Source of the DNA: Myxococcota bacterium
Lineage (GTDB): Bacteria > Myxococcota > Kuafuiibacteriia > Kuafuiibacteriales > Kuafuiibacteriaceae
Assembly: GCA_028289325.1 (NCBI GenBank)
Contig: JANQQN010000093.1
Coordinates: 1-53,754 of the forward strand
Length of the DNA: 53,754 bases
Reading direction: 5' to 3'
The stretch's first letter is position 1, and each line of letters opens with the position of its first letter. Shown here piece by piece: positions 28,873 to 36,997 of the stretch. The notes under the pieces were generated by a model that saw only the letters and a list, made by a program, of their open reading frames with translations, did no database searches and had not been told where the DNA came from. The translations under genes were made by a program, and so were the position numbers.

Positions 28873-28904
28873 ATCTCGGCGAGGATCACGAAAGGATCAC
28901 CACC

Positions 28905-29195
28905 ATGCCGCTTCAGCTCAAGAACTCGCCGTCGGGTACACCTCAGATCGAGATCAACGGACGTTTCGATTTCACCTCGAACCGGGAGTTTCGCGATCTT
29001 TGCAAATCCATGGGTCCGAGTCGGTCCTGTGTTCTGAACATGAGGGGGACGACCTACGTCGACTCGTCGGCCTTGGGCATGATGCTTCTGCTCAAAGAGC
29101 AAGTTCCGGATGTCCAGATCGTGGGAGCGAGCCCGGACGTCAAGAAGGTCCTCGAGATCGCGAACTTCAGCAGTCTGTTTGCGATCACCGACTGA
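28905..29195 (+). CDS. STAS-domain anti-sigma factor antagonist (HsbA/SypA/RsbV-like)
   Basis: A 96-residue stand-alone STAS protein starting at ATG 28905, with AAAGGA at good spacing. The phosphorylation loop TYVDSSALGMMLLL (D53, S54, S55) is intact, unlike the STAS protein at the other end of the operon. It resembles HsbA of Pseudomonas and other antagonists that bind an anti-sigma or diguanylate cyclase partner when unphosphorylated. The next gene, 4 bases downstream, encodes a protein with both a PP2C phosphatase and a kinase-like ATPase domain. That protein is the expected regulator of this serine. Confidence 0.92.
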   Translation: MPLQLKNSPSGTPQIEINGRFDFTSNREFRDLCKSMGPSRSCVLNMRGTTYVDSSALGMMLLLKEQVPDVQIVGASPDVKKVLEIANFSSLFAITD

Positions 29196-29199
29196 ATCC

Positions 29200-30891
29200 A
29201 TGGCCGTCGACATTCTCATCGTCGATGATGACCGGGTAAATCGGCGACTCCTCAAGCGGTTCCTGGAGGCCGAGGGCTATACGACGCGGCTCGCTCAAGA
29301 CGGCGAAGAGGCGCTTCGCCAGTACGAACAGCGTCTCCCCGACGTCGTGCTCCTCGACGTCATGATGCCCGGAATCGACGGCTATGAGGTCGCTCGCCGC
29401 ATGAAGGCCGAGCTGCGGGAGCGGTACGTCCCCATCTTGATGCTGTCAGCCCTCAATGGCCCCGAAGACATCACCGAGGGGCTTCAGGCCGGCGCCGATG
29501 ACTTCCTGTCCAAGCCCTACGTTCGCGAGATTCTCTACAGTCGAATCCACGCGGCGCTGAGAACGCAGCGCCTGTTCAACAGTCTCTCCTTGCAGAAGAC
29601 CTTGCTGCAGGAGATGCGCGAACGAGAGCAACAAGACCTGCTGGTCGCGGAGCGGGTCATGGCCGGCATCAACCACAGCGACCTTCTCCAGGCCCCGTTC
29701 ATCAAATCCCACACCACGCCGGCGGACATCTTCAACGGCGACCTGCTCATGGCCGAGTCGACGCCGAGCGGGAGAATTCGGGTCATGCTGGCCGATTTTT
29801 CGGGCCACGGGCTCGCGGCGGCGATCGGTAGTCAGCCGGTGGCGTTCATCTTTCGAGCGATGACCAAGCGCGGCGAAGCGGTCCATCGCTTCTTTCAGGC
29901 CGCGAATCAGCAGCTCAAGGCGCTGCTGCCGCCGGAACTGTTTCTCGCGTTGTGCGTGGTCGAGCTGGATCCGGCGGCGGCGGTGCTGAGCGCGTGGAAT
30001 GCGGGGATGCCGCCGGTCTTCGTCTATGGCGCCGACGGCCGGATCAAGGAGCGGATCCGTTCGTCGCACGTTCCGCTGGGCATTGTCGACGCGATGGCCT
30101 TCGAGCAGCCATCACCCATCTTGCTCGAGGACGACGACCGGGTCTTCTTACACTCGGACGGGCTGACGGAGGCGATGAACCCCGACGATGAAGAGTTCGG
30201 CGAAGCGCGGCTTCTCAGCGTGCTCGAAGGGGCGGCATCCGACGATCGCGCCTTCGAGACGCTGACCGAGCGCCACCTCGAATTCAGAGAGGGCCGACCC
30301 ATGTCCGACGATCTCACCTACGTCGAGATCCGCCACTGCCGGGACGTCAGAATCCCGACCGCCACGACCCCCGAGAAGCAGCCGCCGGACCTGTGCCTGT
30401 CGCTGCGGCTCGGCGCACGAACGATGGCCACCTTGGAGCCGACCCGGCTCCTGCAGAGCGTGTGCTCCGAACTGCCGGTCCTCAAAGCGAACCCGAGCGC
30501 GATGACCGTCTTGGTCGAGTTGTTCAATAACGCGGTCGACCACGGGGTTCTCGGGCTGGACTCGGCGGTGAAGCAAGGCAGCGACGGCTTCGAACGGTAC
30601 TACGAGATGCGGGCGTCTGCGCTCGAGCGTCTGCGCAGCGGGTCCGTGAAGTGCGACGTCGAGCTTCGCGACGATGCGCGGACCCAGCTGGTGCTGCGTG
30701 TCGAGGATTCCGGGCCCGGATTCGACGTCAAGAATCGCCGGCGGTGGGGCCAGGAGGGCCCACGCACCCACGGGATGGGCATCTCTTTGGCCCAGCAGCT
30801 CAGCTGCGACCTCGTCTACAGCGACAACGGCAATCGGGTCGAAGCTCGGATCGAGTTGGAGGCCGACGACGTCGAGGACAAAGCCTCGTAG
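29200..30891 (+). CDS. Response regulator-PP2C phosphatase-HATPase (HsbR/SypE-like partner-switching regulator)
   Basis: A 563-residue three-domain protein from ATG 29200. Residues 1-120 are a receiver (D9/D10, phospho-D53, LSKPY). A coiled-coil linker at 125-155 follows. The SpoIIE-type PP2C domain has FNGDLL, LADFSGHGLAAA, FLHSDGLTEA and MSDDLTYVE, so all metal-binding Asp positions look present. The C-terminal anti-sigma-type HATPase has VELFNNAVDHGV, VEDSGPGF and HGMGISLAQQ. In Pseudomonas HsbR and Vibrio SypE, such proteins phosphorylate or dephosphorylate a cognate STAS protein. The STAS gene just upstream is the natural partner. Confidence 0.93.
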   Translation: MAVDILIVDDDRVNRRLLKRFLEAEGYTTRLAQDGEEALRQYEQRLPDVVLLDVMMPGIDGYEVARRMKAELRERYVPILMLSALNGPEDITEGLQAGADDFLSKPYVREILYSRIHAALRTQRLFNSLSLQKTLLQEMREREQQDLLVAERVMAGINHSDLLQAPFIKSHTTPADIFNGDLLMAESTPSGRIRVMLADFSGHGLAAAIGSQPVAFIFRAMTKRGEAVHRFFQAANQQLKALLPPELFLALCVVELDPAAAVLSAWNAGMPPVFVYGADGRIKERIRSSHVPLGIVDAMAFEQPSPILLEDDDRVFLHSDGLTEAMNPDDEEFGEARLLSVLEGAASDDRAFETLTERHLEFREGRPMSDDLTYVEIRHCRDVRIPTATTPEKQPPDLCLSLRLGARTMATLEPTRLLQSVCSELPVLKANPSAMTVLVELFNNAVDHGVLGLDSAVKQGSDGFERYYEMRASALERLRSGSVKCDVELRDDARTQLVLRVEDSGPGFDVKNRRRWGQEGPRTHGMGISLAQQLSCDLVYSDNGNRVEARIELEADDVEDKAS

Positions 30892-30905
30892 CGCTCAGCG
30901 AGGGC

Positions 30906-31841
30906 CTATTCGGAGCCGGCGTCCTCGATCCGTTGTTCCGCCAGATTCAAACGTTCTTGCCAGGTGTCCAACGCCTTCCAGAGCTCGTGGTTGAACGGGT
31001 CGTGTTTCAGCGCTTCGTTCGCCGCCTCGACCGCTTCTTTGTACTTCATGACCCCCTCGTAACGAACGGCGAGGCTGACGTGTTTCTCGGCCAGAGCCAG
31101 CGCCTGCGGCTGGTTTCGGTGCCACACGCGCCGAAGACGCTCCCGCTCCGTATCGTCAGCGATCGCCAGCCGCTCCCGCGGGAACAGGTGGCCGTGCCGA
31201 AGGTCGTAGTCCAGCCGTCGGTCCGGATGAAGGAGCAGCGCGCCCAGCCGCCGGACGAGGCCACGAACGTGCGCGGCGCGAGAGGCTTGAGCGGCGGTCA
31301 GGGTCTCCGTGGACCCTTCGAGAAGTCGGCCGATCTTGCGAAGCCGGACCTCGATCTCCTCGTTGGACGCCAGAGGCGGAACGCCGATCGCGCCGTAGAG
31401 ATCCTCTTGCTCGAAGCCCTGGAGCACGCGTTTGATGACTTCCAACACCGCGTGACTGTCGGCGCCGGTCCGGGCGGCCGGCGCCGTCGCGGCGACGTCG
31501 AGGGCCTCCGATAGCCCCTCGACGTACGCTTCGATCCGCCGCCGAGTCTGGGCGTCGAGGTCGACGAACTGCAGCCCGACCCCGGGCTTGCCGCCGCCCC
31601 CCGCCGCGGCGGCGGTATCGAGGATGTGGACGACTTCGGCCGACAAAGTGAGCTCGCCGTCCTCCGTCGAGAGGGTCACGCTCACCGGTTGTCGAAGTGG
31701 GGGCGGGTCGTCGGTCTCCACGAACAAGCCGCCCTTGGAGATGTCCGCCATCCATAACGCACGAAGGGCGTTGCGGTTGCCGGCCTGAAGCTCGACCCGT
31801 TGGCTCGTCACGAAGCGCGGGTGCTGCCTACGGACGGTCAT
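30906..31841 (-). CDS. PilZ domain protein with J-like and C-terminal helical repeat region
   Basis: A 311-residue cytosolic protein from ATG 31841. The N-terminal PilZ domain has both c-di-GMP motifs: RxxxR as R5-QHP-R9 and DxSxxG as D33-ISKG-G38. A Pro/Ala/Gly-rich linker follows (about 70-80 and 110-125). Residues 128-215 resemble a J-domain in layout (DLYGAIGVPPLASNEEIEV and LLHPDRRLDYDLRHG) but I see no HPD tripeptide. The C-terminus has TPR-like helices (KYKEAVEAANEALKHDPFNH). It converges on the chemosensory operon, so a c-di-GMP-controlled role in motility or secretion is possible. Confidence 0.88.
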   Translation of the reverse strand: MTVRRQHPRFVTSQRVELQAGNRNALRALWMADISKGGLFVETDDPPPLRQPVSVTLSTEDGELTLSAEVVHILDTAAAAGGGGKPGVGLQFVDLDAQTRRRIEAYVEGLSEALDVAATAPAARTGADSHAVLEVIKRVLQGFEQEDLYGAIGVPPLASNEEIEVRLRKIGRLLEGSTETLTAAQASRAAHVRGLVRRLGALLLHPDRRLDYDLRHGHLFPRERLAIADDTERERLRRVWHRNQPQALALAEKHVSLAVRYEGVMKYKEAVEAANEALKHDPFNHELWKALDTWQERLNLAEQRIEDAGSE

Positions 31842-31904
31842 GGCGCTACGATGATAGCCTCGCAACTGTGGTCGACGTCTAGGGCGCTGTGCTAAACGGA
31901 CCGC

Positions 31905-32495
31905 ATGCGAAGCATGCTCAATATCACCGTGTGTGTCGCCGCGGTCACGCTGCCCGCCGTCTCGGTGGCCAATCCGAAGGCGACGCCGGCGAACAAACCC
32001 AAGGTGGAGCTCACGACCTCCGTGGGGGCCATCGTTCTCGAACTCGACGCGGGCAAGGCGCCGCAGTCGGTCGAGAACTTCCTGAAGTACGTGGACGCGA
32101 AGCACTACGACGGGACCATCTTCCACCGGGTGATCCAGAACTTCATGATCCAGGGGGGCGGATTTACCGAAGACATGCAGCGGAAAAAGACCCGTGATCC
32201 GATCGGAAACGAGGCAGACAACGGGCTCAAGAACCTCCGCGGCACCGTAGCCATGGCCCGAACCGGCGACCCCCACAGCGCCACCGCCCAGTTCTTCATC
32301 AACGTGAAAGACAATATGTTTCTGAACCACCGTTCGAAGGACTCTCGCGGCTGGGGGTACACCGTGTTCGGTCGCGTCGTGTCCGGGATGGACGTCGTCG
32401 ACAAGATCCGGGCCGCGAAGACCGGCGCCAAAGGGCCATTTCGGAAGGACGCGCCGGTCGAGAACGTCGTGATAACGAGCGCCCGACGCCTGTGA
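31905..32495 (+). CDS. Periplasmic peptidyl-prolyl cis-trans isomerase, cyclophilin type
   Basis: A 196-residue protein with a signal peptide ([22 protein letters not shown], likely cut before NPK). It is followed by a complete bacterial cyclophilin domain. Active-site motifs are [35 protein letters not shown] and [18 protein letters not shown]. It presumably folds exported proteins in the periplasm. It is divergent from the PilZ gene (63 bp) and converges on the kinase-like lipoprotein gene with 4 bp between the stops. Confidence 0.95.
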   Translation: MRSMLNITVCVAAVTLPAVSVANPKATPANKPKVELTTSVGAIVLELDAGKAPQSVENFLKYVDAKHYDGTIFHRVIQNFMIQGGGFTEDMQRKKTRDPIGNEADNGLKNLRGTVAMARTGDPHSATAQFFINVKDNMFLNHRSKDSRGWGYTVFGRVVSGMDVVDKIRAAKTGAKGPFRKDAPVENVVITSARRL

Positions 32496-32499
32496 TGCG

Positions 32500-34173
32500 T
32501 CAAGTCGTAGGCCGGTCGATCGCGACCGGAATCAAGCCCTCGGCGACCACCCGCAGATGAACGCGAAGCGGGGGTAACGACGTCTCGTCGTCTTCCCGTG
32601 TCCACTCCACGGTCAAGAAGGGGCGCGCAGGGTCGGCGCCTCGAAACGCGCCCACGGCGCCGGTCAGATCCGCGCGCGGGGTGGCGCTTTCGCCTTCGTC
32701 GAGGACCGTGCCGTCCAGGGTCATCGCCCGCCATCGGTACCTGACTTCTTTAGGGACCAGCAGCAGGTTAGCTTGCACCGCGAGGTCCGTCATTTCTAGG
32801 GTCAGGCCCTTTGTCGTCGGCGTGTCGAGCGGCAAGACGCGCGCGAATGCGTGGGTCAAGAGCTTGTACTGCCGGGCGAGCAAGACCCGTAACACCCACT
32901 CTTTCGCCCCCGGCTCCGTGTACCGGGCCGCGTCGACGATCGCCTGCAGGTGTTCGGGCCGAAATTGGGCGATGATGCTTGCCGCCCAGTAGGTGTCGAG
33001 AGGACCGGCTTCGTCAAAGGCGGGGTTCGGTAGGTTCGGACGCCACCGAGCGGGATCGAAGACCTGGGCTTCGTACAGGCCGACCGAGCGAAACGGGGAG
33101 CGCTGCAGAGGTAGCCAATAACGGTAAGCGAGGCCTGCGGACAGGAAGTTGACCGCGATCAGCGACCAGGCGAGGCGCGATTCGTACCCCTGGCCGGGAA
33201 ACTTGGGCTTCGTCCCGGCCGCGCCGAGCGCGTCGCCGAAGTCCAGCACGTAGTGCACGATGTGGCCGAGTCCGGGTTGGCCCGGGCGTTCGCGAAAGAC
33301 GTCCATGGTGTTGGCCCGGCGGGTATCGGTATTGTTCAACCACGCGCTGAACGCCCATAACCCGCGAAGGCTGCGGCGACGCTCATGGGGCACTCGATCA
33401 TTGGGATCATCGGCCCGCTGCCCGCGGTAAGAGAACGGGCCGAGCAGGCGGCCCGAGATCCGCCGCGAAAACAGGGCGCGAATCGAGCCGTCAGGGTACG
33501 GATTGACCAGGGCCAGCAGGTCATCCAGGCGCTTTGGGCTCAACGGGATCTTGCTCCCGAACTTGCCGGAGGTCATCGCCGCCGGGTCGAGCTGGAGTCG
33601 GCGCAGGTCGAACGTGAGCACGTAGTTTTCGGGCACGTTGTAACCCGCGGCCCATAGGATCTTGGTGGAGACGATCTCCGCGCCCGATGCCAGATCGGGG
33701 AACGCTGGAGGGTCGAACTTCACGATGAACTCGGCGCCAGCACTATCGACGATGATCAGGCCCGGGGTAGCACCTTCGACCTTCCCGCCGATCACCACGA
33801 ACGGGCCCGGTGCAGGCCCTCCGCGGGCGGTGGGGCCGGCGATCAGGGCCTCGGGGGTCAGCGTTCCTCGACCGATCCGGTTGGTGAACCACGGCGAGTC
33901 CAGCACCTGGCCGAAGTGATTGATGTCCAGAGGCGGTGGTCCACCGATCAGCCGCTCGACGTAGTGTCCCGGATTGACGTTGACCGCAAGCGGCCGGACC
34001 ACCGCGTTGTCCAGCGCATACCAGCCATCGAAAGCCTCCGTGGGTGCGGGGGCAGAGTGGGGTATCGGGGCCGGTACTCGTTGAAACAGCCGATCGTGAG
34101 GGGCGGTCTGCCACGTCGCGGGCGCGCAGCCCCCGACCACGAGGAGCATGCCTAGCGGCCCAGCGAGCCTCAC
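32500..34173 (-). CDS. Lipoprotein with atypical protein/lipid kinase-like motifs
   Basis: A 557-residue protein from GTG 34173, which overlaps the stop of the barrel gene (GTGA). The N-terminus MRLAGPLGMLLVVGGCAPAT is a lipoprotein signal with C16; a longer reading frame would spoil it. Kinase-like residues appear in order: FIVKFDPP (K152) after a Gly-rich strand, an acidic partner in SGAEIVSTKIL (E166), WLNNTDTRRANTMDV with D283 and N288 in the D-x4-N spacing of HipA/PI4K-type kinases, and LDFGDALG (D311-F-G). No named family is firmly recognised, and activity is inferred from motifs only. A pseudokinase or a different fold remains possible. Confidence 0.7.
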   Translation of the reverse strand: MRLAGPLGMLLVVGGCAPATWQTAPHDRLFQRVPAPIPHSAPAPTEAFDGWYALDNAVVRPLAVNVNPGHYVERLIGGPPPLDINHFGQVLDSPWFTNRIGRGTLTPEALIAGPTARGGPAPGPFVVIGGKVEGATPGLIIVDSAGAEFIVKFDPPAFPDLASGAEIVSTKILWAAGYNVPENYVLTFDLRRLQLDPAAMTSGKFGSKIPLSPKRLDDLLALVNPYPDGSIRALFSRRISGRLLGPFSYRGQRADDPNDRVPHERRRSLRGLWAFSAWLNNTDTRRANTMDVFRERPGQPGLGHIVHYVLDFGDALGAAGTKPKFPGQGYESRLAWSLIAVNFLSAGLAYRYWLPLQRSPFRSVGLYEAQVFDPARWRPNLPNPAFDEAGPLDTYWAASIIAQFRPEHLQAIVDAARYTEPGAKEWVLRVLLARQYKLLTHAFARVLPLDTPTTKGLTLEMTDLAVQANLLLVPKEVRYRWRAMTLDGTVLDEGESATPRADLTGAVGAFRGADPARPFLTVEWTREDDETSLPPLRVHLRVVAEGLIPVAIDRPTT

Positions 34174-35567
34174 AGCACCTCCCCGAAACCGACGCTGAAC
34201 TCGATGCCTTCCGGTGAATAGGCGACCTGGATTCGGCCGGCGAGGATGAAGTTCTGTTCGAGCCGAAGACCGATCCCCACCGACCACGGCAGCGGCGACT
34301 TGATGAGGTCGTCGAGTCGCCGTCCCACCCGCCCGATGTCGCCGAACAAGGCGGCGGACATTCCGATGCCTTCGTCAGCGTACTCGAAGAAACGATACCG
34401 GTACTCGATCGTGCCCCACCACCCGAGCCGGTCCACGAAGCGATCGTTGACGTAGCCCCGCAGGTTCGTCGAGCCACCGAGGTTGGCCATGAGATGCAAG
34501 GGTACCTGTTCGTCGGACGCGATGGGGAGAGGGACGGTTCCGCTGGCCCCGATCTTGATGAACAGCGTCCGGAACCGCGGCAAGACGGGGATGAACGCCG
34601 CGAAGACGCCTTCCGTTCGAAATCCACTGGTATGGGCACCGTTGAGATCGCGGCTCGCGGTCAGCCTCAGCCGCGCGAAGATACCTTTGGAGGTGACGCC
34701 GAACGAGTCGCGGGAGTCGTACTCCGTGCTGAGGGTGAGTTCGGGATAATCGAGGGCGTCTCGAAAGCCCGCAGGAAGCGGCAGGCCACTTTGCGGAGTG
34801 AGGCCGGGGCCTCGGCTTCCGTCGCCCGTTCCGAGCTTGCGGCGACGATAGGCGGCGGCGATCTCGATAAAGTACTCCGGGAGACGATTGGGGTTGATCA
34901 GGGTGATGCCAAACTCCGCGTTGACCGCGTCGGTGCGGAGCTCCTGCAGGGCGCTGACCGACCGATCCCCCCCCAGCCCGAAGTATCGGGCGTCGTGGTC
35001 GACCTCGTAAGACGCGGACAAAGAAACCCGGCGGCCGCTGAGGGTCGGGAATCGACGCGCGAAGCTCACCGAGAACACTCGGTCTCGGTTCGGGTAGATC
35101 TGGCCGAGGGCGATGAATCGGTCTTGGCTTCCGAACGGCTCGTTGTACAGGAACACCGCCCCCGCGCCTAAGCCCGAGTTGTTGAACGGATCGATCAGCG
35201 GGAGGAGGGCGGCGGTCCCTTCTTCGTTGGTGACCAGGTCCAGGAATCGGTCGAGCAGTTTGTAGCGCTCGAACACCGTCGCCACCGGCATTAACGGGAC
35301 GAACGCGAGCTCCAGCAGGTACTGAGGCAGTCGAAGCGCCAGGTACGATAGCTCCAGACCGGGGTCGGTTTCCGACCGCACGTCGGTCGTCCAGCGGTCG
35401 AGCGCGGAGGCCTGGGTGCTCGAGCTCGTCGGGGGAACGTCCGGCGCTTCGGTGCGCCCGGCGGACGGTGTACCGTCGGCGGTCGCCGGTTGGGCGTCAG
35501 CGAGCCGTGGCACATCCGCCATCGCGATCACGAGGACCGCGCCGATGGCGAAGGGCGTCGGTCTCAA
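34170..35567 (-). CDS. Outer-membrane beta-barrel protein, BamA/TamA (Omp85) family-like
   Basis: A 465-residue secreted protein from TTG 35567, overlapping the phosphoesterase stop (TTGA). The signal peptide ends near ADA at 23-25. A Thr/Ser/Pro-rich linker follows, then a predicted barrel of alternating strands. The Omp85-type loop motif appears as STNLRGYVNDRF, with LRGY at 369-372. The C-terminus VAYSPEGIEFSVGFGEVL has the aromatic/hydrophobic pattern of barrel end strands. POTRA domains are short or absent. It may assemble or export a partner to the cell surface; the partner is not known. Confidence 0.82.
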   Translation of the reverse strand: MRPTPFAIGAVLVIAMADVPRLADAQPATADGTPSAGRTEAPDVPPTSSSTQASALDRWTTDVRSETDPGLELSYLALRLPQYLLELAFVPLMPVATVFERYKLLDRFLDLVTNEEGTAALLPLIDPFNNSGLGAGAVFLYNEPFGSQDRFIALGQIYPNRDRVFSVSFARRFPTLSGRRVSLSASYEVDHDARYFGLGGDRSVSALQELRTDAVNAEFGITLINPNRLPEYFIEIAAAYRRRKLGTGDGSRGPGLTPQSGLPLPAGFRDALDYPELTLSTEYDSRDSFGVTSKGIFARLRLTASRDLNGAHTSGFRTEGVFAAFIPVLPRFRTLFIKIGASGTVPLPIASDEQVPLHLMANLGGSTNLRGYVNDRFVDRLGWWGTIEYRYRFFEYADEGIGMSAALFGDIGRVGRRLDDLIKSPLPWSVGIGLRLEQNFILAGRIQVAYSPEGIEFSVGFGEVL

Positions 35568-36742
35568 TAGGGGCCCCGAGCCGGGTTGGGAGGCACGACG
35601 AACGAATCGAAGGTTTCACCGGCGAGATTGACGGCTCGGCCCACGAGGCTATTTCGGTCGACGTCGAAGATCACGAAGTGAGGCTCGGTCCGGACACGCT
35701 CGCTGAACCAACTGGGCGTCATCCGCCGGATCGGGGCCCCTCCCGAAGCGGACACCAGGTAGGTCACTCCGTCGATGCGTTTCGTTCGCTCGTAGTTGTG
35801 ATCGTGTCCGGCCAGCACCACCTCCAGGCCGTACTTCGGGCCCAGGTCGCCGACGATCTCTCGCATCTCGAGATCGGAGCCGTGGGCGCCGGCCGAGTAA
35901 GGCGGATGGTGGAGCACCAACAGGGTCACGAGATTCTGATCGGCCGCTTCCTTCATCTTCGCTGCGAGGTATCGGTACTGAGCCGAACCTTTGCGACCCT
36001 CGGCCGAGGAGTCCATGAGCAGCACCCGAACCGATCCCCAGTCTTGGCTGTAGTACCGGTTGCCCGCGTTGATCCGAGACATCAGGAAGTAGCGCCGAAA
36101 GTGCCCGCGCAAGGAGACGTCGTGATTGCCGACGGCGGCGAAGATCGGCACCCGGCGAATGACCGGCGATTCGATCTCGAAGAAGGTGTGCCACTCGTCG
36201 AGGACACCGCCGGTGTAGACGATGTCGCCGCTGTGGAGCAAGAAGTCGATGTCTTCTCGAGCCATCGCTTCGATGAGGCTTCGGTGGACCTTGTGTCCGG
36301 AGCGAGTGTCGCCGAAGGCGGCGAATCGAAACTTCTCGCCGCGAGGCCGCCCGGCCCGAAAATCGAACGGACCGTGGGCGCCCAGCTCGGATCGAACCCG
36401 ATACTGGAGCGGGGGACCGATCGGGAGCTCGGTCATCGCGGCGACCCATACCCCGTCTTCTTCGACCGCGGTGACCGTCTTCACCGGACCCTTGGCGTCA
36501 TCGCCCCCCGCCGGGCGCGACCAGCTCACGGTGGGCGGCCGGGTGAGCGCGTGTTCGATCATCACCGCGACCGTCCCTGGCTCGACCTGCACGAGATAGG
36601 GGCCCACATCGTACGGAAGGTCGCGCACGCCGATGTACAGCGGCGTGGTGCTGAGTTGACTCTGGGGGTAGCAGCCGACGGTGGCCACGAACGCCACCAG
36701 CCCGACTTGAAACGCGCGCGGTCTCACGGCGGGCCTGGGCAT
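35564..36742 (-). CDS. Secreted metallophosphoesterase, purple acid phosphatase-like
   Basis: A 392-residue protein from ATG 36742 (GTG 36724 is an alternative). The signal has a possible lipobox (TVGC, C24). An N-terminal fibronectin-like domain (about 35-125) precedes the calcineurin-like phosphoesterase. The metal ligands are visible as GDTRSGH (144-150), SGDIVYTGG (171-179), GNHD (205-208), LHHPPYSAG (278-286) and GHDHNYE (312-318). The enzyme looks catalytically complete; whether it cleaves phosphoproteins, nucleotides or lipids is unknown. First gene of the coupled operon with the barrel and kinase-like lipoprotein. Confidence 0.9.
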   Translation of the reverse strand: MPRPAVRPRAFQVGLVAFVATVGCYPQSQLSTTPLYIGVRDLPYDVGPYLVQVEPGTVAVMIEHALTRPPTVSWSRPAGGDDAKGPVKTVTAVEEDGVWVAAMTELPIGPPLQYRVRSELGAHGPFDFRAGRPRGEKFRFAAFGDTRSGHKVHRSLIEAMAREDIDFLLHSGDIVYTGGVLDEWHTFFEIESPVIRRVPIFAAVGNHDVSLRGHFRRYFLMSRINAGNRYYSQDWGSVRVLLMDSSAEGRKGSAQYRYLAAKMKEAADQNLVTLLVLHHPPYSAGAHGSDLEMREIVGDLGPKYGLEVVLAGHDHNYERTKRIDGVTYLVSASGGAPIRRMTPSWFSERVRTEPHFVIFDVDRNSLVGRAVNLAGETFDSFVVPPNPARGPY

Positions 36743-36997
36743 ATCACAAAAAGCTCATTCGTCCCATGGACGTGGCGCGAACGATTTGTCGGCTTTAGGC
36801 GATCGATCGACGCGGGCGTTCAACGTGAAGCGTGGTCGGCAGGGAAAGTTGCGGCGAACCGGCGCTTCCGCCGGCGGGCTTTGATTCGCGCATCCCGGTT
36901 CGTCATCGGACCGTGCGGTGGCTTAACGCAACTCTACCTGCTCCTCGACAGCGCGCCTCGGTGTGCGGACGCGACCGGAGGTTGACCGACCGCGTCG
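36743..36997. other. Intergenic region upstream of the phosphoesterase operon
   Basis: A 255 bp gap on the 5' side of the phosphoesterase gene and 3' side of the coiled-coil protein gene. It probably holds the operon promoter and the upstream gene's terminator. No reading frame, RNA or repeat can be supported here. Confidence 0.35.

Noticed and set aside
34174..34287. N-terminal extension of the kinase-like lipoprotein
   Set aside because: Arginine-rich and destroys the lipoprotein signal; the overlapping GTG at 34173 is better.
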